From the NCBI GenBank assembly GCA_026390135.1, contig JAPLGN010000046.1, positions 1 through 64,000 of the forward strand: 64,000 nt of DNA, read 5' to 3'. This document shows positions 25,128 to 35,913 of the stretch, piece after piece (the stretch's first letter is position 1; the number at the start of each line of letters is the position of its first letter). Source of the DNA: Campylobacterales bacterium. Lineage in GTDB: Bacteria; Campylobacterota; Campylobacteria; Campylobacterales; Sulfurimonadaceae. The position numbers and the translations under genes are program-made. The notes under the pieces are model-generated. The model did not search any database. It had not been told where the DNA came from and was given only the letters and a program-made list of their open reading frames with translations.

Positions 25128-27383
25128 ATTTTACGTGATACACTTTTCATCGGAAGCTTTGGCATACTTTTTTATCTAGGACTTGCTACAATCATTGGCG
25201 ATTCTTCCATCATTGGTGCATGGGGTGCAAGTTTTTCAGCCAATAACATAGCACTATTTGGGTACGTGGCTTATATGTATCTCTTGTTATTTATGGTACC
25301 GCTGATGTATTTTTATAAATCCAGAAGTGACACAAAACGTCATCTTGAAATGGGAAGCATATTTTTACTTCTGTTTTTTATACTCATAATTTTTCAAGCA
25401 TTAGTTGTTAACGGGTCTTATCGAGGAGCTTTTGGTGGTGCAATTGTTGACTTTTTAAGCCTTTACGTTGGAAGTTTCGGTCTTTGGATAATGTGGCTCA
25501 TGATTGTCGCTGTTTCAATGATAATTATATTAGAACAATCACTCGGTGATCTGGCACGTCCTTTTAAAAATTATATGGAAAAACCACTTACTACACTCAA
25601 AAAATCACCATACAATACAACGCTTAAGACTACATACAAAACTACTGCTTCCAGTACACCTGAGGATACTTTTATCCCTCCTTATGAGTACAATGAACCT
25701 CAATTTGAGTGTGAGCCTGAAATAACATTGCCAATCCACACCCCAACATCCATGAATGTTACAGAAAAAAGTGACGATCTATTCCCAGTACAACAAGAAC
25801 CGATACGAGAGAATACTCCAATTCCTGTAATAACTGAACACCCAAAAGAATCTACTATTCTCAGTATGGCAAAAAAAGTCAAAGAAAATAAACAGCACGC
25901 TGTGGTTGTCGAAGAATTGGAAGAAAATAAAATCCTCTTAGAACAAATAGACCGTGGTGTTAGTGAGAAACCTAAAAATTTCAAGCTTCCGCCTACAAGC
26001 TTTTTACAATATCCTCCCAAGAAACAAACCGTTATTGATGAGAGTGAATTAGACGATAAAATTCGTGATTTGATCGAAAAACTTGCTCATTTCAATATTG
26101 ATGGTGACGTCGTTCGAACTTATGCAGGTCCTGTTGTTTCAACTTTTGAATTTAAACCCGCAGCTAACATCAAAGTCTCTAAAATTTTAGGACTTCAAGA
26201 TGACCTTGCAATGGCATTAAAAGCTCAAACAATTCGTATTCAAGCCCCTATTCCAGGCAAAGATGTTGTAGGAATTGAAATACCAAACAAAACTGTTGAT
26301 ACTATTTATTTACGTGATATTTTTGAAAGTAAGCTCTTCCAAGAAGCTTCATCTCCACTCACGCTTGTTTTAGGTAAAGACATCGTGGGCAAACCTTTTA
26401 TAACCGATCTCAAAAAACTTCCGCATCTACTCATTGCAGGAACAACTGGTAGCGGTAAGAGTGTCGGAATTAATGCCATGATTTTGAGTTTATTGTACAA
26501 AAATTCACCCGATCAGCTCAGACTTCTGATGATTGACCCGAAAATGCTTGAATTTTCTATTTATAATGATATTCCGCATCTCCTAACACCTGTTATTACT
26601 AAACCAAAAGAAGCCATTGCCGCTTTGAATAATATGGTCTATGAAATGGAACGACGTTATCAAATGATGAGCGAAACACGAACTAAAAATATTGAAAACT
26701 TCAATGAAAAGATGAAATCTGAGGGAGGAACACCGCTTCCTTACATCGTTGTTATTATTGATGAGCTTGCTGACTTGATGATGACCAGCGGTAAAGATGT
26801 TGAGTATTCCATTGCAAGGCTTGCCCAAATGGCCAGAGCAAGCGGAATCCATCTTATTGTAGCAACCCAACGCCCCAGTGTAGATGTTGTAACAGGACTT
26901 ATCAAAGCCAACCTACCCTCACGGATTAGTTATAAAGTGGGACAAAAAATCGATAGTAAAATCATCCTTGACGGGATGGGTGCAGAATCTCTTCTCGGTC
27001 GAGGCGACATGCTCTTCACACCTCCGGGAATGAGTGGATTGGTACGACTCCATGCACCTTGGAGTACTGAAGCTGAAATTGAAAAAGTAGTCGATTTTCT
27101 CAAAGCGCAGCGCGAGCCTGAATACGATCGACGTTTTTTACGGGATAAAGAAGAGATTATACGTGATGGCGGAAGTGAACGAGGAGAGGGTAAGCCCCTA
27201 GATGAACTCTATGAAGAGGCTAAACATATTGTTTTGTCTGAACAAAAAACCTCTATCAGCTATTTACAACGACGTCTTCAAATTGGCTATAACCGCTCTG
27301 CAAGTCTTATCGAACAACTTGAGCAAAATGGTATCCTCTCTGCACCTAATGCAAAAGGAAATCGCGAACTTATGAATGAATAA
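25128..27383 (+). CDS. ftsK: DNA translocase FtsK, apparently with an ATT start
   Basis: About 751 residues. N-terminal membrane helices include 'SFGILFYLGLATIIGD' and 'LFGYVAYMYLLLFMVPLMYF'. Then comes a variable linker and the motor domain with Walker A 'AGTTGSGKSVGINAM' and Walker B 'VVIIDELADLM'. The C-terminal winged-helix gamma domain is 'TSISYLQRRLQIGYNRSASLIEQL'. The track starts at GTG 25266, which would cut off the first membrane helix. The frame is open upstream to an ATT at 25128 that has AAGGA six bases before it. FtsK pumps chromosomes at division and activates Xer recombination; a Xer-family gene lies at 38 kb. Confidence 0.88.
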   Translation: MLRDTLFIGSFGILFYLGLATIIGDSSIIGAWGASFSANNIALFGYVAYMYLLLFMVPLMYFYKSRSDTKRHLEMGSIFLLLFFILIIFQALVVNGSYRGAFGGAIVDFLSLYVGSFGLWIMWLMIVAVSMIIILEQSLGDLARPFKNYMEKPLTTLKKSPYNTTLKTTYKTTASSTPEDTFIPPYEYNEPQFECEPEITLPIHTPTSMNVTEKSDDLFPVQQEPIRENTPIPVITEHPKESTILSMAKKVKENKQHAVVVEELEENKILLEQIDRGVSEKPKNFKLPPTSFLQYPPKKQTVIDESELDDKIRDLIEKLAHFNIDGDVVRTYAGPVVSTFEFKPAANIKVSKILGLQDDLAMALKAQTIRIQAPIPGKDVVGIEIPNKTVDTIYLRDIFESKLFQEASSPLTLVLGKDIVGKPFITDLKKLPHLLIAGTTGSGKSVGINAMILSLLYKNSPDQLRLLMIDPKMLEFSIYNDIPHLLTPVITKPKEAIAALNNMVYEMERRYQMMSETRTKNIENFNEKMKSEGGTPLPYIVVIIDELADLMMTSGKDVEYSIARLAQMARASGIHLIVATQRPSVDVVTGLIKANLPSRISYKVGQKIDSKIILDGMGAESLLGRGDMLFTPPGMSGLVRLHAPWSTEAEIEKVVDFLKAQREPEYDRRFLRDKEEIIRDGGSERGEGKPLDELYEEAKHIVLSEQKTSISYLQRRLQIGYNRSASLIEQLEQNGILSAPNAKGNRELMNE

Positions 27384-27455
27384 GTCATACCATAGTGTTT
27401 CGTTATTACACACTACCATTTAAATAAGTGTTTACTTTTGTAACACTTTGAAAAA

Positions 27456-27510
27456 ATACTTCGTCTCTTCTGCTATACTTTACTATAATTAAAATTTAGC
27501 AGGAGTTCCC
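27456..27510 (+). promoter_or_regulatory. probable acnB promoter
   Basis: TATACT and TATAAT candidate -10 boxes lie in CTGCTATACTTTACTATAATTAAA, 20-40 bp upstream of the acnB ATG, in a 127-bp AT-rich gap. The -35 is weak, as usual for Campylobacterota. AGGAG precedes the start codon. Confidence 0.5.
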
Positions 27511-30120
27511 ATGGCATTTATGGACGAATACACAGCACACGTAGCACAGCGCACAGCGCAAGGAATCCCTCCTCTCCCCCTTACAAAAGAACAAGTAACT
27601 GATTTAGTAGAGCTTATCAAAGCAGAAAAATCTAAAAATTCTGACCTCACAGAGATGTTAGCATCACGTGTCAACCCAGGTGTCGATGATGGCGCTCACG
27701 TCAAAGCAGCATTTTTACACCAAATCGTTCAAGGTGAAGTAAAAGCATTTTTAGCTGACAACAGTGATATCAATAGCGACGATCATAAAAAAGCGGCTAT
27801 TAAAATTCTTGGTAAAATGGTAGGCGGTTACAATGTTAAACCACTTATCGATGCTCTCAGCATCGACGCATTAGCTCAAGATGCGGCTAATGAGCTTAAA
27901 CACACATTGCTTGTTTATGATGCATTCAACGATATTGTAGAACTTGCAAAAACAAACAGCTATGCAAAAGAAGTATTGGTAAGCTGGGCAAACGCTGAAT
28001 GGTTTACAAGCAAAAAACCTCTTGAAGAAAAATTCAGTGTGGTTGTGTTCAAATTCCCAGGGGAAACCAATACCGATGACCTCTCTCCTGCCAGTGCAGC
28101 ATTTACACGTTCTGATATCCCTCTTCATGCAACAACGATGCTTGCGGCAAAAATGCCAGAAGGTCTTGCAAAAATTGCTGAACTCAAAAAACTCGGAATG
28201 CAAATCGCTTACGTCGGTGATGTTGTAGGGACGGGTTCAAGCCGTAAATCTGCTGCAAACTCTGTCCAATGGCACATGGGTGATGATATTCCCGGTATCC
28301 CTAACAAACGTACCGGCGGTGTTGTTATCGGTAGTATCATCGCACCTATTTTCTTTGCAACGTGTGAAGATTCAGGCGCACTTCCAATCGAAGCCAATGT
28401 AGAGCAAATGGAAACAGGCGATGTTCTTGACATCGACACCAAAGCAGGAACCATTACCAAAAACGGTTCTGTGATTGCAACTTTTAGCCTTCGCCCAAAT
28501 ACCATCGAAGACGAAGTACGTGCAGGCGGACGTATCCCTCTCATCATCGGTCGTGGATTGACGGCTAAAGCACGCACTGCTCTTGGACTAGAGCCTGCTA
28601 CCTTCTTCGCTTTACCTATTCAGCCAGCTGATACAGGCAAAGGCTACACCCTTGCACAAAAAATGGTCGGTAAGGCATGTGGCATGGAAGGTGTACGCCC
28701 AGGTATGTACTGCGAGCCACACACTTCTACTGTTGGAAGCCAAGATACAACCGGACCAATGACGCGTGATGAGATCAAAGAGCTATCAGCACTTGGTTTC
28801 TCAGCGGATTTCGTGTTACAGTCTTTCTGTCATACGGCAGCTTATCCGAAACCTTCTGACGTGATTTTACATGCAACGTTGCCTGCATTTATCTCTACGC
28901 GCAGCGGTGTTGCTCTTCGTCCTGCCGATGGTGTTATCCACTCATGGCTTAACCGTATGGTTTTACCAGATACCGTAGGAACAGGCGGAGACAGTCATAC
29001 ACGTTTCCCAATCGGTATTAGTTTCCCTGCGGGTTCTGGTCTTGTTGCATTCGCGGGCGTTACAGGGGCAATGCCTCTTGAGATGCCGGAGTCTGTTTTA
29101 GTACGTTTCAAAGGCGAAATGCAACCGGGTATTACGCTTCGTGACCTTGTTAATGCGATCCCTTATTATGCAATCAAACAAGGTCTTTTGACCGTTGAGA
29201 AAAAAGGTAAGAAAAACATTTTCAACGGACGTGTTTTAGAGATCGAAGGTCTTCCAAACATGAAAGTGGAACAAGCATTCGAACTTTCCGATGCATCGGC
29301 TGAACGTTCAGCGGCTGCGTGTTCGGTTCACCTTAACAAAGAACCGGTCATCGAATACCTAAAATCAAACGTTGCTCTTATCGAAGCGATGATTGCAGAT
29401 GGATATGAAGATGCACGTACATTGCAACGCCGTGCTGACAAAATGAAAGAGTGGTTAGATGCTCCTTCATTGATGTCTGCCGATGCGGATGCAGAGTATG
29501 CAGCGATTATCGAAATTGACTTGAATGAAATTAAAGAACCGATTTTGGCATGTCCAAATGATCCAGATAATGTTAAATTATTGAGCGACGTTGCAGGAAC
29601 TGAAATTAATGAAGTATTCTTGGGCAGTTGTATGACCAATATCGGTCACTATCGTGCAGCGGGTGAAGTGATGCGTGGCGAAGGTAAAATCGCCGTTGAA
29701 AAATTCTGGATCGTACCACCAACACGTATGGATGAGCAACAACTTATCAACGAAGGCTACTATGACGTATATAACGCGATAGAAGCACAGACAGAAGTTC
29801 CGGGATGTTCATTGTGCATGGGTAACCAAGCAAGCTCACGTGAAGGCTCAACGGTATTTTCAACCTCTACACGTAACTTCGACAACCGTCTTGGTAAGGG
29901 AACACAAGTCTATCTCGGCAGTGCTGAACTAGCATCTGTATGTGCCAAACTCGGACGTATTCCAACAGTAGCAGAATATCTGAGTATTGTTCCTCAAAAA
30001 TTAGCAGGAAAAGAGAGTGTTGTTTACAAATATCTCAACTTTAACGAAATTAGTAACTACAAACTCGAAGCGCGTGATGTTGCTCAAGAAAAATATGGCG
30101 TGACTATTAAAGCGGTATAA
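27511..30120 (+). CDS. acnB: bifunctional aconitate hydratase 2 / 2-methylisocitrate dehydratase
   Basis: An 869-residue AcnB. It starts '[25 protein letters not shown]', the AcnB-specific HEAT-like N-terminus, then the swivel domain ('[15 protein letters not shown]'). The catalytic core holds iron-sulfur cysteines in '[12 protein letters not shown]' (about 706) and '[10 protein letters not shown]' (about 766 and 769). It interconverts citrate and isocitrate in the TCA or reverse TCA cycle; autotrophic Campylobacterota use it in the latter. Length matches AcnB exactly. It is a single-gene unit with its own promoter and is followed by a REP-like repeat. Confidence 0.96.
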   Translation: MAFMDEYTAHVAQRTAQGIPPLPLTKEQVTDLVELIKAEKSKNSDLTEMLASRVNPGVDDGAHVKAAFLHQIVQGEVKAFLADNSDINSDDHKKAAIKILGKMVGGYNVKPLIDALSIDALAQDAANELKHTLLVYDAFNDIVELAKTNSYAKEVLVSWANAEWFTSKKPLEEKFSVVVFKFPGETNTDDLSPASAAFTRSDIPLHATTMLAAKMPEGLAKIAELKKLGMQIAYVGDVVGTGSSRKSAANSVQWHMGDDIPGIPNKRTGGVVIGSIIAPIFFATCEDSGALPIEANVEQMETGDVLDIDTKAGTITKNGSVIATFSLRPNTIEDEVRAGGRIPLIIGRGLTAKARTALGLEPATFFALPIQPADTGKGYTLAQKMVGKACGMEGVRPGMYCEPHTSTVGSQDTTGPMTRDEIKELSALGFSADFVLQSFCHTAAYPKPSDVILHATLPAFISTRSGVALRPADGVIHSWLNRMVLPDTVGTGGDSHTRFPIGISFPAGSGLVAFAGVTGAMPLEMPESVLVRFKGEMQPGITLRDLVNAIPYYAIKQGLLTVEKKGKKNIFNGRVLEIEGLPNMKVEQAFELSDASAERSAAACSVHLNKEPVIEYLKSNVALIEAMIADGYEDARTLQRRADKMKEWLDAPSLMSADADAEYAAIIEIDLNEIKEPILACPNDPDNVKLLSDVAGTEINEVFLGSCMTNIGHYRAAGEVMRGEGKIAVEKFWIVPPTRMDEQQLINEGYYDVYNAIEAQTEVPGCSLCMGNQASSREGSTVFSTSTRNFDNRLGKGTQVYLGSAELASVCAKLGRIPTVAEYLSIVPQKLAGKESVVYKYLNFNEISNYKLEARDVAQEKYGVTIKAV

Positions 30121-30136
30121 AAAAATTCTTTCTATT

Positions 30137-30212
30137 GTCATTCCCGCGCAGGCGGGCGAAGTGCCCTTTGGGTAAATCTAGCTGGATCCCCGTGTTAAGC
30201 ACGAGGATGACA
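30137..30212. repeat. REP-like palindromic intergenic repeat
   Basis: TGTCATTCCCGCGCAGGCGGG starts the element and CCCGTGTTAAGCACGAGGATGACA ends it, giving two hairpins. Related pieces occur at 37966-37994, 42565-42634 and 56581-56609. Here it lies between acnB and dbpA and could act as a terminator. Confidence 0.75.
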
Positions 30213-30257
30213 ACATAGATGTGCTATAATTACACATCTACATACTAAAGCAACACT

Positions 30258-31610
30258 ATGTCCTCTTTTACATCTTTACCTCTTCATGCACCACTTCAAA
30301 CTGCCCTAAAACGGTTAAATTTCAACACCATGACCCCCATCCAAGCCCAATCACTTCCTGTGATTTTAAAAGGAAGCGACGTCGTTGCGCAAGCCTCTAC
30401 AGGGAGCGGTAAAACGCTAGCCTTTGCTTTAGGAATTTTACAAAATGTTAATCCAAGATACTTTGCAGCCCAAGCACTTGTTTTATGCCCGACACGTGAG
30501 CTTGCTGAACAAGTAGCAAAAGTTATCCGCTCGTGTGCCTCTGAAATCGGGAATATAAAACTACTCACCTTGTGTGGCGGTGTCCCTATGAAAGCTCAAC
30601 GACATTCATTGACACATGGAGCACATATTATCGTCGGTACTCCGGGACGTGTTCTCAAACTTTTAAGTATGGATGACCTTGATCTCAAATCATGTTCTAT
30701 GAGCGTTTTGGATGAAGCGGATCAAATGGTTGATATGGGATTTATCGACGACATTGAAGCTATTTTTGCCTTTTTACCCTCACCTAAACAAACACTCTTA
30801 TTTTCAGCCACTTATCCAGAATCAATACGAGAACTCTCTTCTAAACTAACCAATAATCCTGTTTTCATCAAAACGCAAATCAGCGAAAAAGCTCCAGCTA
30901 TTACCGAAATAGCCTACATTGTAAACGATAAGACTGCTGCACTAAACAGTGTTCTTCGTCATCACTCTATTACCAATGCTATTATTTTTTGCAATACCAA
31001 AGTAGTAGCGGCCGAATTATGCGAAACACTTAATTATGCAGGCATACACGCCTTAACTTTGCATGGTGATATGGAACAATTTGATCGTAATGAGGCTATT
31101 ATTCAGTTTCGAAATGGAAGCGCACCCTTCCTCGTAGCCACGGATGTTGCCGGTCGCGGTATTGATATTGCAGAGCTTGATGCTATTATCAATTATGATG
31201 TCCCTCAGCAACTCGATCGCTACATCCACCGAATTGGTCGAACAGGTCGTGCGGGAATGGATGGGACGGCTATAACATTGGTTAGTTCTCACCAAATCGA
31301 ATCATTTAAAGCACTTGATCGTAACATAGAAATTCAAGACCTTCCATCAAGCCGAAGCAATCATGATGTGTCCACATTGATGCAAACTATTTGTATTGAT
31401 GCAGGAAAAAAAGATAAACTTCGCGCTGGAGATATCGTCGGTGCTTTGATACACGAAGGCGGTCTTACAAAAGAGCAAATAGGTAAGATTGATCAACAAG
31501 ATCATCTAAGCTATGTGGCAATTGAACGTTCCATTGCTGCTTCAGTTCATCAAAAAATTCAAAAACGCCCCATAAAAGGGAAAGTTTTCAGGATATGGCT
31601 GTTAGACTAA
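30258..31610 (+). CDS. dbpA: DEAD-box ATP-dependent RNA helicase DbpA
   Basis: 450 residues. Motifs in order: Q 'FNTMTPIQAQSLP', I 'ASTGSGKT', Ia 'PTRELAEQ', II 'LDEADQM', III 'FSATYP', V 'ATDVAGRGIDI' and VI 'HRIGRTGR'. The C-terminal ~75 residues ('KDKLRAGDIVGALIHEGGLTKEQIG' to 'KVFRIWLLD') are the DbpA RNA-binding domain, which targets hairpin 92 of 23S rRNA. It acts in 50S ribosomal subunit assembly. The DbpA tail distinguishes it from RhlE/SrmB types. It stands alone between a REP-like repeat and a chemotaxis pair. Confidence 0.9.
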   Translation: MSSFTSLPLHAPLQTALKRLNFNTMTPIQAQSLPVILKGSDVVAQASTGSGKTLAFALGILQNVNPRYFAAQALVLCPTRELAEQVAKVIRSCASEIGNIKLLTLCGGVPMKAQRHSLTHGAHIIVGTPGRVLKLLSMDDLDLKSCSMSVLDEADQMVDMGFIDDIEAIFAFLPSPKQTLLFSATYPESIRELSSKLTNNPVFIKTQISEKAPAITEIAYIVNDKTAALNSVLRHHSITNAIIFCNTKVVAAELCETLNYAGIHALTLHGDMEQFDRNEAIIQFRNGSAPFLVATDVAGRGIDIAELDAIINYDVPQQLDRYIHRIGRTGRAGMDGTAITLVSSHQIESFKALDRNIEIQDLPSSRSNHDVSTLMQTICIDAGKKDKLRAGDIVGALIHEGGLTKEQIGKIDQQDHLSYVAIERSIAASVHQKIQKRPIKGKVFRIWLLD

Positions 31611-31641
31611 CAATAACTTTTTATAAGTAGGAGTAATTTTT

Positions 31642-32130
31642 ATGGCCAATCAAGAATTAACTTTTGGAGAAGAAGAATTTATTGTCTCCAAAACGGACTT
31701 AAAAGGGAAAATTACGTATGGTAATGCCCTATTTATTAAAATATCAGGGTATGATGAAACCGAACTGATCGATCAGCCCCATAATATTCTCCGACATAGT
31801 GATATGCCAGCCGTCGTTTTTAAACTTTTATGGAAAGAGATCCAAGCGGGTAAAGAGATATTTGCCTATGTAAAAAATAAAAATAAAAATGATGACTTTT
31901 ATTGGGTATTTGCCCACGTAACCCCCTCTTTTACTGCTAATCGCGCTATCTCTAATTATCATTCTGTACGTCGTAAGCCGTCCAAAAATGCAATCAATGT
32001 GATCAAACCTCTCTATGAAATGTTATTGCAAAAAGAGAAAAGCGAAGGCATTAAAGCATCTGAAGAATTGCTGCTTAAAATATTAAAAGACAAAGGGGTC
32101 TCATATGAACAATTTATCCTCTCTCTCTAA
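31642..32130 (+). CDS. PAS-domain redox/energy taxis sensor (CetB/Aer-like)
   Basis: A 162-residue soluble PAS protein: '[25 protein letters not shown]', '[15 protein letters not shown]' and '[11 protein letters not shown]' match the Aer/CetB FAD-binding PAS type. A helical tail follows. It overlaps the downstream chemoreceptor gene by 26 bp, the same PAS-plus-receptor split seen for CetB and CetA in Campylobacter jejuni. It probably senses redox state and signals through that receptor. FAD binding is inferred. AGGAG lies 8 bases before the ATG. Confidence 0.82.
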   Translation: MANQELTFGEEEFIVSKTDLKGKITYGNALFIKISGYDETELIDQPHNILRHSDMPAVVFKLLWKEIQAGKEIFAYVKNKNKNDDFYWVFAHVTPSFTANRAISNYHSVRRKPSKNAINVIKPLYEMLLQKEKSEGIKASEELLLKILKDKGVSYEQFILSL

Positions 32131-33559
32131 AGTACAATATGCCAATATAGTGTCCATTTTACTTTTTGTGATTGGATTAACTATCGAAACATTTTTAGAT
32201 GGATGGAATTGGATTCGCATTTTAACATTACTTAATTTTGCGTTGGCATGGTATGTTTTTATCAATATTCGCCGTACACAAGAAATAATTCGTGGTGTTT
32301 CTGTCGTTATTAATGGAGCAGAAAAAGGATACCTTGAAAATCGAATTACCCATATCAGTGATTTTGGTGAATTAAAAGATCTTTGCTGGAATACCAATAA
32401 TATGCTTGATCAGATTGAAGTCGTTATGCGTGAAATACAAGCCAGTGTCAATGCAGCCAGTCGTGATGAGTATCATCGTATTATCCTCATTCAAGGGCTT
32501 CATGGTGAATTCAAAGAAGCAAGTACTCATGTTAACAAAGCAATCTCTTCAATGCTGGCTAACCATACACACATTCAAAAAACAGTCTTAAGTGGAGAAT
32601 TGGGTCAAATCGGTGCAGGGGTTAGCGGAGGGTTAAAAGTTATTCAAGGGGATTTGCAAAATACAATAGCAAGACTTGACAATATTACCACAATTTCACA
32701 CTCCACATCTACACGATCATCTGAAACGGTCGATGAACTCGAAGCGATTATTGCACGTCTCAATCATTTGATTGAATTGGTTCAGATATCGGCTGATTCT
32801 ATCCAATCACTGAATGACAAAACAGGCGAGATCACCTCTGTCGTCAATTTGATCAAAGACATTGCCGATCAAACCAATCTATTAGCTCTCAATGCTGCTA
32901 TTGAAGCGGCACGGGCGGGTGAACACGGACGAGGGTTCGCCGTTGTAGCAGATGAAGTGCGTAAACTGGCTGAGCGTACCCAAAAAGCAACCGGTGAAAT
33001 TGCGATTGCCGTTCAAACACTCCAACAAGAGACCACCGAAATTTACTCTAATTCTGAGTCGATGAATGCTATTGCCTCAGAGTCGAGTCAATCAATCGAA
33101 TCCTTTCACTCAACACTCCAAAATTTCAATAGAGATGCCACTTCAACCTCAGAACAAGCAAAAATAATCGAAAACACTACCTTTATTACCCTCGCAAAAA
33201 TTGATCATATTATGTTTAAATCCAACTCATATATTTCCATTATCAATGCCGATACTACCAAATGGAAACCCGTCGATCATCACCAATGCCGACTGGGGCA
33301 ATGGTATGAGAGCGGTGCAGGAAAAGAGCGTTTTTCACATCTTTCAAACTACAAGTTAATTGATGAGCCACACAGTAAGGTTCACAAATATTCTATGGAT
33401 AATTTCAAATTTATTGAAAATAGTGATAAAACAGTAGAGAATAAAAAAGAGATTATTGAAAACTTTACGGCAATGGAAGAGTCAAGTGAGAAACTATTCG
33501 TGATTATGGATGATCTTATCCGAGAGTCTGAAGCTGACCTCAATAGCCACCGAAAATAG
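32105..33559 (+). CDS. methyl-accepting chemotaxis protein with C-terminal CZB domain (CetA-like)
   Basis: 484 residues. Two membrane helices near the N-terminus (about 10-28 and 36-54) are separated by only a few residues, so there is no periplasmic sensor domain. The signalling tip is '[41 protein letters not shown]'-type sequence at about 255-295. The C-terminus is a CZB zinc-binding domain with '[10 protein letters not shown]' and '[13 protein letters not shown]'. Without a sensor of its own it most likely takes signals from the PAS protein encoded just upstream (overlap 26 bp). CZB domains respond to zinc or hypochlorite in other receptors. Confidence 0.88.
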   Translation: MNNLSSLSKVQYANIVSILLFVIGLTIETFLDGWNWIRILTLLNFALAWYVFINIRRTQEIIRGVSVVINGAEKGYLENRITHISDFGELKDLCWNTNNMLDQIEVVMREIQASVNAASRDEYHRIILIQGLHGEFKEASTHVNKAISSMLANHTHIQKTVLSGELGQIGAGVSGGLKVIQGDLQNTIARLDNITTISHSTSTRSSETVDELEAIIARLNHLIELVQISADSIQSLNDKTGEITSVVNLIKDIADQTNLLALNAAIEAARAGEHGRGFAVVADEVRKLAERTQKATGEIAIAVQTLQQETTEIYSNSESMNAIASESSQSIESFHSTLQNFNRDATSTSEQAKIIENTTFITLAKIDHIMFKSNSYISIINADTTKWKPVDHHQCRLGQWYESGAGKERFSHLSNYKLIDEPHSKVHKYSMDNFKFIENSDKTVENKKEIIENFTAMEESSEKLFVIMDDLIRESEADLNSHRK

Positions 33560-33564
33560 TCTAT

Positions 33565-33594
33565 ATCTTTAGTATCATATCTGATACTAAAGAT
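33565..33594. terminator. bidirectional terminator between the chemoreceptor gene and gap
   Basis: ATCTTTAGTATCA and TGATACTAAAGAT form a perfect 13-bp stem around TATC, in the gap between two convergent genes. The AT-rich flanks can serve as U-tracts on either side. Confidence 0.85.
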
Positions 33595-33601
33595 TCAATA
33601 A

Positions 33602-34600
33602 TTATTTGTGATTCCCAACTAAAACCGTCATATCAACTAGACGACTGCTGTAACCCCACTCATTGTCATACCAGGCTAAGACTTTAACAGTATTGCCATC
33701 GACGACACTTGTCATATCAGGAACATACGTCGCACTGTATGTAGAACCGATAAAATCGCAGGAAACACGCTTATCATTGTCCACTTCGACCAGTCCTTTA
33801 AATACACCTCTACTCGCATTGTTAAATGCTTCGTGAATCTCTTCTTTGGTAACACTTCTAGAGAGGTTTGCTGTCAAATCGACCACAGATACATCGGGAG
33901 TCGGAACACGCATCGCATAGCCGTTAAGCTTCCCTTGCAAGTGAGGCATAACTTTTCCGATTGCTTTTGCAGCACCAGTAGAAGTTGGAATCATATTCAA
34001 TGCAGCAGCACGAGCGCGACGAGGATCTTTTTCGTGCTTAACGTCCAATATATTTTGGTCATTCGTATAAGAATGAATTGTAGTCATCAGAGCATTTTTA
34101 ATCCCAAAGGCATCATCAAGTACTTTACAAATCGGTCCTAAACAGTTGGTAGTACAGCTAGCATTAGAAATAATTGCTTCACCTTTATACTCACTCGAAT
34201 TTACCCCAATCACATACATCGGAGTATCATCTTTTGCAGGTGCAGATATAACAACTTTACGTACACCATTTTTAAGATGTTTTTTACAACTCTCTTGATC
34301 TAAAAACACGCCTGTACATTCGATTACAACTTCTGCACCAACACTTCCAAAGTCAACCTTATCGGCATCACGTTCACGAAACATACGTACATTCTTTCCG
34401 CCGATAGAAATCGTATTATCATCAATGACTTTTGCGTCAATTCCACGATGAACACTGTCAAATTTTAATAAATATTCAAGCATTTCGGGCTTTGATGTAG
34501 TATTAAGCGCTACTAACTCTATATCATCGCGTTCTGCAATGATTTTAGCAACGATAATCCCGATTCGACCAGTTCCATTGATTGCTACTTTAAGTGCCAT
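33602..34600 (-). CDS. gap: type I glyceraldehyde-3-phosphate dehydrogenase
   Basis: 332 residues. The NAD-binding Rossmann start is 'MALKVAINGTGRIGIIVAKI'; the catalytic cysteine is in 'ISNASCTTNCLGP' (about 150) and the substrate-binding segment is 'RRARAAALNMIPTSTGAAKAIG'. The C-terminal 'SVVDGNTVKVLAWYDNEWGYSSR' is standard. It acts in glycolysis/gluconeogenesis and, in autotrophs, carbon flow from acetyl-CoA. The usual NGFGRIG is NGTGRIG here, a conservative change. It is a single gene, with AGGAG before the ATG. Confidence 0.95.
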   Translation of the reverse strand: MALKVAINGTGRIGIIVAKIIAERDDIELVALNTTSKPEMLEYLLKFDSVHRGIDAKVIDDNTISIGGKNVRMFRERDADKVDFGSVGAEVVIECTGVFLDQESCKKHLKNGVRKVVISAPAKDDTPMYVIGVNSSEYKGEAIISNASCTTNCLGPICKVLDDAFGIKNALMTTIHSYTNDQNILDVKHEKDPRRARAAALNMIPTSTGAAKAIGKVMPHLQGKLNGYAMRVPTPDVSVVDLTANLSRSVTKEEIHEAFNNASRGVFKGLVEVDNDKRVSCDFIGSTYSATYVPDMTSVVDGNTVKVLAWYDNEWGYSSRLVDMTVLVGNHK

Positions 34601-34704
34601 GAAGTCTCCTGAAAAATTTCAATATATAAATTATTGTAACAAAAAATGGCTAAAAGTGGGATAAGAAAAGAAGAATGCCCCGACACCGGAGGCATAAATT
34701 AGGA

Positions 34705-35226
34705 TTAATAACTGTACGTAACTGTAACAGGAATTTGTTTAAGAGGCTCATCACTTTGAATACGAATCTCTTTGCCTTTAAATTTTGCAATATTTAAATA
34801 TCCATCAATAACCTGATGTGACTTGGTTGCATAAACTGTCTCGCATCTACGAACCGTTTGATACGAGGTAGTTTGAGGTGTATTGTATTTACTTCCTACG
34901 TTTTGACCCGCCAATACACCTAAAACAGCACCACCGATGGTAGCAGCTGTTTTACCTTTACCACCACCTATTTGGTGACCTAAAACACCACCGAGCGCAC
35001 CACCTGCAACTGCGCCGACAACATCACCATTTCCAGTACCGCCACTTGAAACTGCTTCTTGTATATCTCTGCACTGCTGAGTTGGGATCTCTTCACTAAT
35101 GGTTGTATAAATAGGATTTGAACTACTTACTTTAATGTATTCCATTGTTGTGAATCCCTCGGCTGATAAAACAGTCGTTCCCAATATCATTGCTAAAATC
35201 AAAGTATTTTGTTTCTTCATTATCAT
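34705..35226 (-). CDS. glycine-zipper 2TM envelope protein
   Basis: 173 residues. A signal peptide (KKQNTLILAMILGTTVLSAEG) precedes a central glycine-zipper segment at about 62-105 (VVGAVAGGALGGVLGHQIGGG, then ATIGGAVLGVLAGQNVG). This is the 17-kDa antigen/SlyB type '2TM' motif. The C-terminal 'VIDGYLNIAKFKGKEIRIQSDEPLKQIPVTVTY' is beta-rich. It is probably tied to the outer membrane or periplasm, with unknown function. No lipobox is clear. The first ATG has AGGA seven bases upstream. Confidence 0.75.
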   Translation of the reverse strand: MIMKKQNTLILAMILGTTVLSAEGFTTMEYIKVSSSNPIYTTISEEIPTQQCRDIQEAVSSGGTGNGDVVGAVAGGALGGVLGHQIGGGKGKTAATIGGAVLGVLAGQNVGSKYNTPQTTSYQTVRRCETVYATKSHQVIDGYLNIAKFKGKEIRIQSDEPLKQIPVTVTYSY

Positions 35227-35292
35227 TATTTATTCCTATTTTTGATGCATATTTAACATTATAAGGGTCAATCGTTAATCGATTGTGAATAC

Positions 35293-35913
35293 TCAGACTT
35301 TAGGATAAAGTAGATTATTTATTCTTTCATAAATATCCAATATTTCACTCTTTTTTTCGAAAAAACTGTTTTTATTGGCAATGAGATGCGTCGTTGATTC
35401 CATAATCGTCTCAACCACTTCAAGACCGTTTTGTTTCATCGTACTGCCTGTTTCAACCACGTCAACAATCATATCGGCAAGCCCAACAAGAGGTGCAAGT
35501 TCGATCGAACCGTACAGTTTAATAATATCCGCAGCCACAGCTCGTTCTGCAAAATAGCGCTTGGTGATATTCACCATTTTCGTCGCCACTTTGATTTCAC
35601 TTTTCGTAAAATCAGGTTTTTCGCCCGCGCGCATACCGATAGCAACACGGCATTTTCCTTTTTGTAAATCCAGAAGACGAATAACGTCCAATCCCTGTTC
35701 TTCAAGCGTATCAAGACCCACAACCCCTATATCAGCCGCTTGGTGATAGACATACGTGGCAACATCTTGGTTACGAACGAGCAAAAATTTAAAATGTTCC
35801 GTTTGTAAAATCAGCTTTCGATCATCAAACTTGAAACTGCTTCCGAAAATCGTCTCAAAAATTTCGAGTGTATCCTCTGCGATTCGTCCTTTTGGTAATG
35901 CAACACTTAACAT
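35293..35913 (-). CDS. hisG: ATP phosphoribosyltransferase, short form HisG
   Basis: 206 residues: 'MLSVALPKGRIAEDTLEIF', 'YVYHQAADIGVVGLDTLEEQG' and the PRPP loop region 'LADMIVDVVETGSTMKQNGL'. It catalyses the first step of histidine synthesis. It is the short HisG form lacking the C-terminal regulatory domain, which normally needs HisZ for activity; no hisZ is in this window. It overlaps coaX by 7 bp, so the two are co-transcribed, an unusual pairing that reflects scattered his genes. Confidence 0.95.
   Translation of the reverse strand: MLSVALPKGRIAEDTLEIFETIFGSSFKFDDRKLILQTEHFKFLLVRNQDVATYVYHQAADIGVVGLDTLEEQGLDVIRLLDLQKGKCRVAIGMRAGEKPDFTKSEIKVATKMVNITKRYFAERAVAADIIKLYGSIELAPLVGLADMIVDVVETGSTMKQNGLEVVETIMESTTHLIANKNSFFEKKSEILDIYERINNLLYPKV

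Noticed and set aside
34705-35226. Glycine-rich region considered as a silk-like or phage fibre repeat
   Set aside because: It is the common glycine-zipper 2TM motif of envelope proteins.
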